From Syntrophotalea carbinolica DSM 2380 (GTDB lineage Bacteria > Desulfobacterota > Desulfuromonadia > Desulfuromonadales > Syntrophotaleaceae), in assembly GCF_000012885.1 (NCBI RefSeq), contig NC_007498.2, forward strand, positions 1,674,001-1,738,000: 64,000 nucleotides of DNA, given 5' to 3'. The notes under the pieces were generated by a model. That model worked only from the letters and a program-made list of their open reading frames with translations, had not been told where the DNA came from and ran no database searches. The first letter of the stretch is position 1; each line of letters begins with the position of its first letter. Position numbers and translations under genes: made by a program. Shown in pieces: positions 19,619 to 29,350 of this stretch.

Positions 19619-20083
19619 ATGGCCAATATCATTGAAGGTAAACTCAATGCCGAAGGCTTCAAGTTCGGTATTATTGTCAGTCGCTTCAACAGTTTTATTT
19701 GTGATCGCCTGGTCGAGGGCGCTCTCGATACACTGGTTCGGCATGGCGCCGCCGATGGGGATATCGACATCCTGCGTGTTCCCGGTGCGTTCGAGATTCC
19801 CGTTGCCGCTCAAAAAGCTGCAGCCAGCAAGCGTTACGACGCCTTGATCTGTCTCGGAGCGGTCATTCGTGGCTCCACACCGCATTTCGATTATGTCTGT
19901 GCTGAAGTGTCCAAGGGGGTCGCATCGGTATCTCTCGATTCCGGCATGCCTGTGTCTTTCGGCGTTATTACTACCGATAGTATTGAGCAGGCTATAGAGC
20001 GCGCCGGTACCAAAGCGGGCAACAAGGGCACCGATGCTGCTATTACGGCCATTGAAATGGTCAATCTGTTTAAGGTGATTTGA
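19619..20083 (+). CDS. ribH: 6,7-dimethyl-8-ribityllumazine synthase
   Basis: Penultimate step of riboflavin synthesis; forms an icosahedral or pentameric shell in the family. The 154-residue product has [36 protein letters not shown] (catalytic His) and a C-terminal GNKGTDAA. The ATG at 19619 has AAGGAGAG upstream; an in-frame ATG at 19517 is rejected. It lies six bases before nusB. Confidence 0.96.
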   Translation: MANIIEGKLNAEGFKFGIIVSRFNSFICDRLVEGALDTLVRHGAADGDIDILRVPGAFEIPVAAQKAAASKRYDALICLGAVIRGSTPHFDYVCAEVSKGVASVSLDSGMPVSFGVITTDSIEQAIERAGTKAGNKGTDAAITAIEMVNLFKVI

Positions 20084-20089
20084 GGCGTT

Positions 20090-20560
20090 ATGGCAAGCGG
20101 CATGCGCCGTACAGGGCGCGAACTGGCAATCAAAATAATTTATAGCTTCGATGGCACCGGCAGCGTTGAGGCGCTGTTGGCAACCTTCTGGAGCAACTTC
20201 AGATTTCGGGATGATGTGTTGGGTGAACCGCTCGAAGACAGCAGCCAAGCGGTTGCCGAACCGGTGCGCGAGTTTGCCGAGGATCTGGTTCGTGGGGTAG
20301 CCGAGAATCTCGAGAAAATCGATGGGTTGATTGGCGAATTCTCCACCAATTGGTCCTTGGAGCGTATGGCACGGGTCGATCTTGCTATTCTGCGTATGGC
20401 AACCTATGAGCTTCTAGGCCATCTGGACGTGCCCGTAAGCGTTATCATCAACGAGGCTGTCGAGATCGGTAAGCGTTACGGAACCAAAGAAACGCCATCC
20501 TTTGTCAATGGCATCCTCGATCGTATCTCACGCACCTGCAGGCCTGTCGTCGCGTCATGA
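20090..20560 (+). CDS. nusB: transcription antitermination factor NusB
   Basis: RNA-binding antiterminator that works with NusE on rRNA operons. The 156-residue all-helical product starts with RRTGRELAIKIIYSFD and has the family C-terminus ILRMATYELL...INEAVEIGKRYGTKETPSFVNG. Linked to ribH as in most bacteria. It overlaps the next gene by four bases. Confidence 0.94.
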   Translation: MASGMRRTGRELAIKIIYSFDGTGSVEALLATFWSNFRFRDDVLGEPLEDSSQAVAEPVREFAEDLVRGVAENLEKIDGLIGEFSTNWSLERMARVDLAILRMATYELLGHLDVPVSVIINEAVEIGKRYGTKETPSFVNGILDRISRTCRPVVAS

Positions 20561-21015
20561 CGCGACTGCAGGTGCTCGACCGGCCTGCCGATACGCTTCC
20601 CGGCGAGGTTGCTGCGGCACTGTTCTACTCGGATATTCGCCCCTTGTTCGGCCCTTCAGCGTTGCTCGATTGGCGTTTGAACGGCCTTTTAACCGACCAA
20701 TTGCGCAAGGGATGTGCACAGGGTCGTCAAGGCGAATATGTGCTCATCTCAGGCAATGGGAAGATGGCAGCTTCCTGGATTCTTTTCGCCGGGGGTGGGC
20801 AACGCCGCGAATTGACCCCGCTTACGTTGGCCGGCCTGATCGGTTCCGTGCTTGAGGTAGTTCACCGGGCCGGTTTCGGACGCCTCGCCCTTGCTCTGGA
20901 TGCTCTTGAAGATATGGTGATTCAGGACGTCGAGCGTATTGTGTGGGATTTTCTCGACAAAGATCGATTCAACAATATGCAGGTCGTGCTGGCCTGGCGT
21001 GGACCGCGAGGCTAG
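20557..21015 (+). CDS. leucyl-aminopeptidase N-terminal-domain-like protein
   Basis: A 152-residue protein with the look of the peptidase M17 N-terminal (macro-like) domain: an FYSDIRPLFGPSALLDWRLN segment, a strand-rich GEYVLI core and an RLALALD strand. The catalytic M17 domain is absent, so it is not expected to be a peptidase. The ATG overlaps the nusB stop (ATGA), so translation is coupled. Family assignment is by pattern only. Confidence 0.6.
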   Translation: MTRLQVLDRPADTLPGEVAAALFYSDIRPLFGPSALLDWRLNGLLTDQLRKGCAQGRQGEYVLISGNGKMAASWILFAGGGQRRELTPLTLAGLIGSVLEVVHRAGFGRLALALDALEDMVIQDVERIVWDFLDKDRFNNMQVVLAWRGPRG

Positions 21016-21209
21016 GGCATGCGTTGGTAAGTCTCTAGTTGGCTGCCTGTTGAATTCTACGCTTTCTGTCTTTCCACCGACTTTTATATTAATGGAATTT
21101 TCAGAATTGCCTAGCGTGAACGGACCCTTTCGATTTGCTCTGAAAGTAGGTCGAGAGGGCGGTTTTTGCTTGGCAATATACAGTGGTGAAGCTTTTACTT
21201 GGAGTGGCT

Positions 21210-22520
21210 ATGAAAGAAATTAACGTTGGTCTTCTGGGATTCGGCACCATTGGCGCCGGGGTAATCAGGGTTTTTCAGAACAATGCCGAGGTGATGGAAC
21301 GCCGCCTTGGTGCACGGCTGAAGCTTAAGAGCGTGGCTGATCTCGATATCACAACCGATCGCGGTGTGACGGTTGAAGAAGGGGTTCTGACCACCGATGC
21401 CATGCAGGTGCTTACCGACCCCGATATCGACGTTGTCATCGAGTTGATCGGTGGCTATGAGCCTGCCCGTACCTTTGTTCTCAAAGCCATTGAACATGGC
21501 AAACACGTTGTTACCGCAAACAAGGCCTTACTTGCCAAGCACGGCGAAGAGATCCTTTCGGCTGCTGCAGCCAAAGGTGTCGATGTCATGTTCGAAGCTT
21601 CGGTAGGCGGTGGTATTCCTGTCTTGTCAGCTATCAAGGAAAATCTTTGTGCCAACAATTTCCGTTGTGTTTTCGGTATTCTTAACGGTACCTGCAATTA
21701 CATCCTTACCCGTATGACCAATGAAGGCGCCGATTTTTCCAGTGTCCTTAAAGACGCCCAGGCCAAAGGTTACGCCGAGGCGGATCCGACCTTCGACGTG
21801 GAAGGGGTGGACACCGCACATAAACTTGCCATCCTCGTCTCCATGTGTTTCGGCACCCGAATCGATTTCGATGATATCACCATCGAAGGGATCAGCAACA
21901 TAACGCCTCTCGACATCCAGTTCGCCAAAGAGTTCGGCTACAAAATCAAGCTTTTGGCTATCGGGAAGCGTGAAAATGGCACGGTTGAAGCGCGTGTCCA
22001 TCCGACTATGATACCTGTCAACTACCCCCTGGCTGATGTGGAAGGTGTTTTCAACGCAGTGCGGTTGGTTGGCGATTTTGTCGGGCCTGTCATGCTTTAT
22101 GGTCAGGGTGCGGGGATGGATGCCACTGCCAGCGCAGTTATGGGCGATGTCATGGCCATTGCTCGAGACCAGCTGGCCGGTCATCAGGCACGCACTCCCG
22201 CCATGGGGTATATTCCCGATTGCATTGCAGACCTGCCTATCAAGCCCATGCGGGATATCGTAAGCCAGTACTATCTTCGTTTTACGGTCCTCGACAAGCC
22301 TGGTGTGGTCGCGAAAATTTCCGGAATTCTGGGCAACTACGGTATCGGGATCGCGTCCATGATTCAGCCGGATCGCAAAAAGAGCGAGGCGGTTCCGTTG
22401 GTCATCATGACCCACGAAGCCACTGAAGCGCTTATCAGCGATGCTCTTGCCGACATCGACAAACTCGATACGGTTCGCGAACCGAGCCACTTCATCCGTA
22501 TTGAAAACGATATGGAATAG
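21210..22520 (+). CDS. hom: homoserine dehydrogenase
   Basis: Reduces aspartate semialdehyde to homoserine, the branch point to threonine and methionine. The 436-residue product has the NAD(P) motif GFGTIGAGV, NGTCNYILTRM, and AEADPTFDVEGVD with the catalytic Lys region KLAIL; a C-terminal ACT domain from about 350 (RFTVLDKPGVVAKISGILG) suggests threonine feedback. The ATG at 21210 has TTGGAGTG upstream; an in-frame start at 21183 is rejected. Confidence 0.95.
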   Translation: MKEINVGLLGFGTIGAGVIRVFQNNAEVMERRLGARLKLKSVADLDITTDRGVTVEEGVLTTDAMQVLTDPDIDVVIELIGGYEPARTFVLKAIEHGKHVVTANKALLAKHGEEILSAAAAKGVDVMFEASVGGGIPVLSAIKENLCANNFRCVFGILNGTCNYILTRMTNEGADFSSVLKDAQAKGYAEADPTFDVEGVDTAHKLAILVSMCFGTRIDFDDITIEGISNITPLDIQFAKEFGYKIKLLAIGKRENGTVEARVHPTMIPVNYPLADVEGVFNAVRLVGDFVGPVMLYGQGAGMDATASAVMGDVMAIARDQLAGHQARTPAMGYIPDCIADLPIKPMRDIVSQYYLRFTVLDKPGVVAKISGILGNYGIGIASMIQPDRKKSEAVPLVIMTHEATEALISDALADIDKLDTVREPSHFIRIENDME

Positions 22521-22543
22521 CGATTCCGAACAACATGGTTTGT

Positions 22544-22574
22544 AAAAAAAGCGCCCTATCGGGGCGCTTTTTTT
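22544..22574. terminator. bidirectional intrinsic terminator
   Basis: AAAAAAAGCGCCC (22544-22556) pairs with GGGCGCTTTTTTT (22562-22574). Symmetric A and T tracts let it serve hom on the + strand and trmL on the - strand, although trmL ends 107 bases away. Confidence 0.85.
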
Positions 22575-22681
22575 ATTCACTTCGTTTCACGGTATTCCAT
22601 GGGAACCGAGATTCCCAAGAGGCAAAACCTGTGTGCCGTTACCCGGAATACCCTCTGCTTTTTGCCGGGAAGTTTGGAGGT

Positions 22682-23152
22682 TTAATCAAGGCGGCCGGTT
22701 TGTCGTAACGCCTCATACAACACGATACCTGCAGCGGTGGAAAGGTTCAGACTCCGGACGCGCGGCGAGAAGATCGGTATGCGAATGCAGTGTGCCGGGT
22801 TTCGGGCCAATAAATCTGCGGGCAATCCTGCGGTTTCCTTGCCGAAAACGATAAAGTCTCCCGGTTGAAAATCCGCTCCCACATGGGACCGTTCGGCTTT
22901 TTTCGACGTATACCACCAGCGCCCATCAGGGAAGGCTTCTTCAAGTTGCTGCAGTGATTCCCATCGGCGAACATCGATCACCTCCCAATAATCGAGGCCC
23001 GCTCGTTTTAGGTATCTGTCATCCAGGGAAAAACCGAGTTTCCCCACCAGGTGTAATATTGTGCCGGTAGCGCCGCAAAGGCGAGCAATGTTGCCCGTAT
23101 TCGGGGGGATTTCCGGTTCGACCAGAACGATATGGAAAGGTTTGTTCGTCAT
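22682..23152 (-). CDS. trmL: tRNA (cytidine/uridine-34-2'-O)-methyltransferase TrmL
   Basis: SPOUT methyltransferase that 2'-O-methylates the wobble base of tRNA-Leu. The 156-residue product has PEIPPNTGNIARLCG, FGKETAGLP and the knot motif IPIFSPRVRSLNLSTAAGIVLYEALRQ. Short size matches TrmL rather than the larger SpoU-type enzymes. It lies downstream of metY with a 66-base gap, same strand. Confidence 0.92.
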   Translation of the reverse strand: MTNKPFHIVLVEPEIPPNTGNIARLCGATGTILHLVGKLGFSLDDRYLKRAGLDYWEVIDVRRWESLQQLEEAFPDGRWWYTSKKAERSHVGADFQPGDFIVFGKETAGLPADLLARNPAHCIRIPIFSPRVRSLNLSTAAGIVLYEALRQTGRLD

Positions 23153-23218
23153 GTGTTCTTTTCAATGATATTGTGGGTTGTCACGTTCCGTAAGCCTTGA
23201 GTGCCGGAATTGCGGTTG

Positions 23219-24526
<1,308 letters not shown>

Positions 24527-24630
24527 TTAAAGGCAGTGACTGAAAAGTGATAAACAGGTCGTTTTCCTGAAGGCCCATTATCAATCAAGTTACTTGAATT
24601 TTTAGGGAACCAGCATAACAGAGAGGTTTG

Positions 24631-26331
24631 ATGGCAGCAAGTACAGGATTGTCTCATCGGTCAACAATTGGTATGGACGTATTTTATATCGAAGCTGTTG
24701 TGGATCAGTTGCAATCGCTGGTTACGGGGGCGTCGGTAAAAAAAATCCATCAGCCAGATGCCGATACCATTATCCTGCGTCTTTGGAACGGGCGGCGAGA
24801 GTTGCGCTTGCGTATTTCCGCGACCGTTGGTGCCACCGGTTTGTATCTTACCGAACGCACCTGGATAAATCCGGCAAATCCCTTACGCTTTTGTCAACTG
24901 CTGCGGGCCAGGTTGAGCAGGCTGCGGTCGGTTCGTCAACTCTTCGGGGAGCGGATCGTTGTATTTACCTTCGACGGCCAGGATGATTCAACTTACCAGC
25001 TCATAGCTGAGCTATATGGCAGGCGGCCGAATATTATTCTGTGCGACGCGGATGACAAAATCGTTGATGTTTTGCATCGCAGGGAAGGGGGATCTGAACA
25101 CCAGACCTACATGAAGGGGGCTGTTTGGACCAGACCGGAAAAGGTTCATAAATGGGCTCTGCAGGATGTGGCTGACTGTTCCGAAATGGCACCGGTGGAC
25201 GACGCGCTTGCCGCGTGGCTGCAGCGCAATATACGCCCGATGACGCCTGTGGTGGCACGAGATCTCGTCGGCCGTATGTTGCGGAAGGAGACGGCTGCCG
25301 AGGTGCTCGGAAGTTTTGCCCGACGCTGGCAGGAACACGACTATAGTTTTCAGATCGCTCAACTGGAAGGTAGCCCCAGGCTTTTCGTCTTTTGTCCGAG
25401 TACCCTTTCGCTGAGTTCAGTCCGCACCTTCTCGTCTGCTTCAGAGGCGGCGGATTGCTTTTTTGACGATTACGCCATGCCGGGGCGGGGTGAAGAGCGG
25501 TCCCGGTTGGAGAAGGTTGTCCGGAAAGCCCTGGCGCGGGTTGAGAAACGGTTACAGCGATTGCGCCAGGAAGCGGCCAACACCGATGATGCCGACCGAT
25601 ACCAACAGCTCGGGCAGTTGTTGATGTCCAATCTCTTCCGTGTAAGTAAGGGCATGGCGGAGATAGAAGTCGAAAACTTTTTCGATGAGGGTGGCGTGGT
25701 GACCATTCCACTCGATCCGGCTCTTTCGCCATCGGAAAACGCCGATCGCTTATTTAATAGGAGTAAGAAAATACGGCGCGGTTATATCCACGTGCATCGG
25801 AGGATTGAGGAAAGTCATGCAGAAAAGGACTGGCTCGAAGCTCTTATGTTAAATCTCAGCGAGGTTACCTCGAATGAGGAGTTGGCGATGGTGGAAGAAG
25901 AAATGCGAGAATTCCGACTGTTGCCGCGAAAAGCCGATAGGCAAAAAAAACGCCCTGTGTCGAGGCGCCCCAAGCTGCGAGAAGCCGTGTCACCGGGCGG
26001 TTTTGTCGTTCAGTGGGGTACCAATAATCGCGCCAACGATTATCTGGTCAAAAACCATTGCGGTTCTCATGATCTCTGGTTTCATGCCTTGGATCGGCCC
26101 GGATGCCATCTGGTTTTAAAACGACCCCGGCGTAGTATCGATATTCCCGAGGAAGATATCCGTTATGCCGCAGGCCTGGCAGCCGGGCATTCCCGGGCCT
26201 GTAATGAGGGCGTGGCGGATGTCATGGTCGCAGAAGGGCAAGCCGTTTATAAGCCCAAAGGTGCGTTACCCGGCCTGGTGCAGGTCAAGAAATATCGTAC
26301 GGTGCGGGTCGTGCCGCGTCGCGAACCGTAA
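24631..26331 (+). CDS. NFACT-family protein (RqcH/fibronectin-binding-like)
   Basis: A 566-residue NFACT protein; family members (RqcH, NEMF) bind stalled 50S-peptidyl-tRNA and add Ala tails. The N-terminal domain begins MDVFYIEAVVDQLQ, a coiled-coil middle runs near 290-330 and 385-430, and the C-terminal NFACT-R/DUF814 domain has VQWGTNNRANDYLV and HDLWFHAL near 460-485. The start is uncertain: ATG 24631 follows GAGAGG, while ATG 24673 is where the family usually starts. Confidence 0.85.
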   Translation: MAASTGLSHRSTIGMDVFYIEAVVDQLQSLVTGASVKKIHQPDADTIILRLWNGRRELRLRISATVGATGLYLTERTWINPANPLRFCQLLRARLSRLRSVRQLFGERIVVFTFDGQDDSTYQLIAELYGRRPNIILCDADDKIVDVLHRREGGSEHQTYMKGAVWTRPEKVHKWALQDVADCSEMAPVDDALAAWLQRNIRPMTPVVARDLVGRMLRKETAAEVLGSFARRWQEHDYSFQIAQLEGSPRLFVFCPSTLSLSSVRTFSSASEAADCFFDDYAMPGRGEERSRLEKVVRKALARVEKRLQRLRQEAANTDDADRYQQLGQLLMSNLFRVSKGMAEIEVENFFDEGGVVTIPLDPALSPSENADRLFNRSKKIRRGYIHVHRRIEESHAEKDWLEALMLNLSEVTSNEELAMVEEEMREFRLLPRKADRQKKRPVSRRPKLREAVSPGGFVVQWGTNNRANDYLVKNHCGSHDLWFHALDRPGCHLVLKRPRRSIDIPEEDIRYAAGLAAGHSRACNEGVADVMVAEGQAVYKPKGALPGLVQVKKYRTVRVVPRREP

Positions 26332-26354
26332 AATCACGCGCTCTTAAGGGGACT

Positions 26355-26633
26355 TCAGCTTTTGTTGATGCGTTCCCTGAGTTCCTTGCCCACCTTGAAG
26401 AATGGCAGTTTCTTGGGTTTGACCTCTATCTCTTCGCCGGTTTTCGGGTTGCGGCCGATGTAGGCTTTATAATCCTTTACCACCAGGCTGCCGAATCCTC
26501 GAATTTCTATGCGCCCCCCTTCGACCAGGGTGTCCGACATGGTATCGAGAACGATATTCACAATTTCTTCAGCTCTTTTGTAAGTCAGGCCTTTTTTTTC
26601 TGCCAGGGCATCAATTAACTCCGACTTGTTCAT
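26355..26633 (-). CDS. IHF-beta/HU-family DNA-binding protein
   Basis: A 92-residue DNA-bending protein. It has MNKSELIDALAEKKGL, IEIRGFGSLVV, and the beta-arm GRNPKTGEEIEVKPKKLPFFK with the intercalating Pro; the last phrase resembles IHF beta more than HU. GGAGGTG lies nine bases before the ATG, and a near-consensus promoter lies about 150 bases upstream. Single gene unit between an NFACT gene and two regulators. Confidence 0.93.
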   Translation of the reverse strand: MNKSELIDALAEKKGLTYKRAEEIVNIVLDTMSDTLVEGGRIEIRGFGSLVVKDYKAYIGRNPKTGEEIEVKPKKLPFFKVGKELRERINKS

Positions 26634-26959
26634 TGCACATCACCTCCAATGGTGGCGGCAACACCGGCAGGCAGGTTGCCTCGCATGGTCCTTGGTAAAG
26701 GAAAATTGCCCGTATGGGTCGTGCACGGGTGTGGCTGATGCAAATAGGGCCGATCTGTCTTGATTGATACACTGAAAACATATCGGGGGATGCGCCAACT
26801 GTCAATAACTGTTGGAAGTTTTACTTATTTAATAGACAGTCAGGCTATGAATGCGGGCGTTGAATTCCTGTTGATTTACAAAGAATTTGTGAGCCGTTAA
26901 AGAAAAGAAACATGCCGTAACCGGCAAGTCGCGCTACCGCTTACGGGGGAAAATGTCTG
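26634..26959. other. intergenic region upstream of the IHF/HU gene
   Basis: 326 bases without a gene. It holds the IHF/HU promoter and leader on the - strand; the rest (about 26810-26950) is A+T-rich with no feature that I can support apart from a short CCGTAA/TTACGG inverted repeat near 26914-26945, which could be the terminator of the neighbouring regulator gene. Confidence 0.35.
26778..26806 (-). promoter_or_regulatory. sigma-70 promoter of the IHF/HU gene
   Basis: On the - strand TTGACA (complement of 26801-26806) and TATGTT (complement of 26778-26783) are 17 bases apart, about 145 bases before the start codon. Confidence 0.75.
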
Positions 26960-27526
26960 TCACAGGGTCGTGAAAGGAGAAAGCACCCACATCACATGGG
27001 TTTCCGTTTCGCTAACGTTGGTCCAGCGGTGGGGAAGGTGGGATTTGAAGGACAGGCTCTCACCTTCCTCGATCAGAAACGTCTCTCCGGCAACGGTCAT
27101 TTCCAGGCGTCCCTTCAGAACATAAAGCAATTCGTCCCCGGGGTGGAACATGTCAGCGTCGCCGCTGGTCCCATGGGGCTTGATCACGCAGTAAAAGCTG
27201 GTGAATTGCGGATCTCTTAACCCGGCGGTAAACGATTCGGTGCGTAAATTTTGATTATCGTCGAAGACCGTACACGATCTTTCTCCAGGTCTGGAATGGA
27301 CGATCTCATGCGTGTTCTCGACTTCTTCAACGAAGTAATTGATGCTTTTTTCAAAAACGGAACCAAGGCGCAGCAGGATCTCCACGGAAGGAGTGGTCAG
27401 GCCGCGCTCTATGCGTGAGATCATGTTGGCAGAGACATGTGCGCGTTCCGAAACGACTTGTATGGTCAGGTTGTTTTTGAGGCGGATAGCTTTGAGCTTT
27501 TTGCCGATCAGATTCTTTAACTGCAC
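26960..27526 (-). CDS. Xre-cupin transcriptional regulator (copy 2)
   Basis: A 188-residue regulator: an N-terminal helix-turn-helix of the Xre/Cro type (about 10-65, VSANMISRIERGLTTPSVEIL) and a C-terminal cupin (about 115-188, HPGDELLYVLKGRLEMTV). The start is taken as GTG at 27526, because GGGAG lies six bases upstream and it gives exactly the length of its neighbour; the longer frame to 27715 would overlap that neighbour. Such proteins sense small ligands in amino-acid, polyamine or acyl metabolism; the ligand here is unknown. Confidence 0.85.
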   Translation of the reverse strand: MQLKNLIGKKLKAIRLKNNLTIQVVSERAHVSANMISRIERGLTTPSVEILLRLGSVFEKSINYFVEEVENTHEIVHSRPGERSCTVFDDNQNLRTESFTAGLRDPQFTSFYCVIKPHGTSGDADMFHPGDELLYVLKGRLEMTVAGETFLIEEGESLSFKSHLPHRWTNVSETETHVMWVLSPFTTL

Positions 27527-27563
27527 AGCGAACTCCCATGTTGCGGCGCCTGCTGGCGTCGAA

Positions 27564-28130
27564 TTACTGAGCGATATTGGGGGCGGGCGATACGACCCAG
27601 AGGACTTCCGTGGGGCCGTTTTCAAGATTTCGCCACAGGTGTGGTAACGATGCCTTGAAAGATAAGGAATCACCGCTTTCGAGAATATACTTTTCGTCCT
27701 GAATGATAAATTCAAGACGTCCCTTTAAAACCATGACGAATTCCTCGCCCGTGTGAACCATCGGGGCGTCGCCGCTGTTGCAGTTTTTTTCCAGGGTATC
27801 GTGCAATACGGTGAAACTTGGATCCTGCAGCCCCTGAGTCAGGCTGCTGATCTGCTGTTTGTCTTTGTAAAAGAACAGTGGCTCCCCTTGTCCCTTTCTG
27901 GTGAGGATGACTGTCGAGCTTTTTTCCGCTTCTTCGACAAAGTAGCCGATACTCATACCCAGGGCTGAGGCCAGTTTCATCAGGATTTTTACCGAAGGCA
28001 CTGTAAGCCCGCGCTCGATGCGGGATATCATATTGGCTGAGACGCCCGAAAGGTTGGTCAAACCCTGGATCGTCAATCCTTTGCCGAGGCGTGTGGTTTT
28101 TAATTTTTTACCGATGAGTGTTTTTATCAC
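27564..28130 (-). CDS. Xre-cupin transcriptional regulator (copy 1)
   Basis: A 188-residue paralogue of the next gene downstream, with the same layout: helix-turn-helix (GVSANMISRIERGLTVPSVKIL) and cupin (HTGEEFVMVLKGRLEFII). Both start with GTG after GGGAGG/GGGAG. The pair likely arose by tandem duplication and then diverged through most of the cupin. It diverges from bioB, so its promoter and the biotin operator share one 236-base region. Target genes are unknown. Confidence 0.87.
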   Translation of the reverse strand: MIKTLIGKKLKTTRLGKGLTIQGLTNLSGVSANMISRIERGLTVPSVKILMKLASALGMSIGYFVEEAEKSSTVILTRKGQGEPLFFYKDKQQISSLTQGLQDPSFTVLHDTLEKNCNSGDAPMVHTGEEFVMVLKGRLEFIIQDEKYILESGDSLSFKASLPHLWRNLENGPTEVLWVVSPAPNIAQ

Positions 28131-28159
28131 AGATACCTGCCTCCCATTGAATCCGAAAG

Positions 28160-28188
28160 TTTTATCATCCGGTCAAGTATTTTGTCAA
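28160..28188 (-). promoter_or_regulatory. probable promoter of the Xre-cupin pair
   Basis: On the - strand TTGACA (complement of 28183-28188) and ATAAAA (complement of 28160-28165) are 17 bases apart, 30 bases before the GTG start. A second TTGACC lies in the spacer, a possible half-site for autoregulation. Confidence 0.55.
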
Positions 28189-28229
28189 TAAAATGGAACA
28201 GTTTCACTTTGTTGAGAGGTACTTTTCAT

Positions 28230-28283
28230 TTGTCAACCCGGTGCTTGTAATGTGTTGACAATCGGGGGCTGGTTTTGAATAAT
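28230..28283 (+). promoter_or_regulatory. BirA-type operator overlapping the bio promoter
   Basis: TTGTCAACC (28230-28238) and TGTTGACAA (28253-28261) form an inverted repeat with a 14-base gap, as known for BirA operators (TTGT-AACC-N14/16-GGTT-ACAA). The right half contains TTGACA (28255-28260), which with AATAAT (28278-28283) and a 17-base spacer forms a sigma-70 promoter. Bound BirA would block it when biotin is plentiful. Confidence 0.82.
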
Positions 28284-28366
28284 GCAAGTCGAAAGGTTAC
28301 CCATGGGAGAACACCGCGGGTAACGATTCGAGAACCTGTTGCAGTTTTCTTCGGAGTCATAATTTT

Positions 28367-29350
28367 ATGCGTAACGACATAGTGAAAATCGTTGATCGGA
28401 TTATTCAGGGGGGGCGACTTTCGGAAGCGGAAGGACGGTCGATTTTGCAGGCCGGTGGCGCCTCTTTGGGGTGGGTGATGGCCGGTGCACAACAGTTGCG
28501 GGAAACGTATTGCGGCGATGGCGTCGGTTTGTGCATGATTGTCAACGCCAAGTCGGGGCATTGCTCGGAGGATTGTCGGTTTTGTGCACAGTCTTCGCAT
28601 TATCATACCGGTGCGCCGGTATTTCCCCTTAAAACGGCTGAACAGATAGTCGCAGAGGCGCAGTGTGCCGATAGCCGGGGAGCCCGTTGTTTCGGTATCG
28701 TGACCAGCGGCGCGCGCGTTCTGCCGGGAGCCGAGCTGGAATCCATTCTGGCGGCGCTCAGAGAGATTCGCGAGACGACCCGGATCGCCCCCTCGGCTTC
28801 CCTCGGCCTGCTTGATGAGGAGACGGCGCGCGCGCTTGCCGATGCGGGATGCGTGACCTATCATCACAACCTGGAAACAGCCCGTTCCTATTTTCCACAC
28901 ATTTGTACCACTCACGATTACGATCAGGATCTGGAGACCGTTCGGGTGGCCAAAGCGGCAGGCATGAAAGTCTGTTGCGGCGGGCTTTTCGGGTTGGGGG
29001 AAACCCCCGAGCAGCGTCTCGAGTTGGGCTTGACTTTGAGAGAGCTGGATATCGATTCCGTGCCCATCAACTTCCTTAATCCGGTGGCCGGCACGCCGCT
29101 GGCCGATGCTACGCCCCTGGAACCGATGGAGGCTTTGAAAATTATAGCGCTCTACAGGTATCTTATGCCTGACCGTCATATAACCGTATGCGGCGGTCGG
29201 GGGGTAACCCTGGGGGATTTTCAATCGTGGATTTTTCAGGCCGGGGCCAGCGGCATGATGGTAGGGGACTATCTTACGACTGCCGGCCGGCAATTATCCG
29301 ATGACCTGCGTATGGTCACCGATGCGGGGCTGACTTATGAACGCTGCTGA
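28367..29350 (+). CDS. bioB: biotin synthase
   Basis: Radical-SAM enzyme that inserts sulfur into dethiobiotin. The 327-residue product has the cluster motif SGHCSEDCRFCAQS (CxxxCxxC, about 61-71), YHHNLETA and the C-terminal RGVTLGDFQSWIFQAGASG. GGAG lies upstream of the ATG. First gene of the BirA-controlled cluster; it overlaps bioD by 14 bases. Confidence 0.96.
   Translation: MRNDIVKIVDRIIQGGRLSEAEGRSILQAGGASLGWVMAGAQQLRETYCGDGVGLCMIVNAKSGHCSEDCRFCAQSSHYHTGAPVFPLKTAEQIVAEAQCADSRGARCFGIVTSGARVLPGAELESILAALREIRETTRIAPSASLGLLDEETARALADAGCVTYHHNLETARSYFPHICTTHDYDQDLETVRVAKAAGMKVCCGGLFGLGETPEQRLELGLTLRELDIDSVPINFLNPVAGTPLADATPLEPMEALKIIALYRYLMPDRHITVCGGRGVTLGDFQSWIFQAGASGMMVGDYLTTAGRQLSDDLRMVTDAGLTYERC

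Noticed and set aside
27527-27715. 63-residue N-terminal extension of Xre-cupin copy 2
   Set aside because: It would overlap copy 1, and the GTG at 27526 has a good ribosome-binding site and gives the same length as copy 1.
28226-29293. 355-residue - strand frame opposite bioB
   Set aside because: bioB on the + strand has all catalytic motifs; the antisense frame has none and would cross the bio operator.
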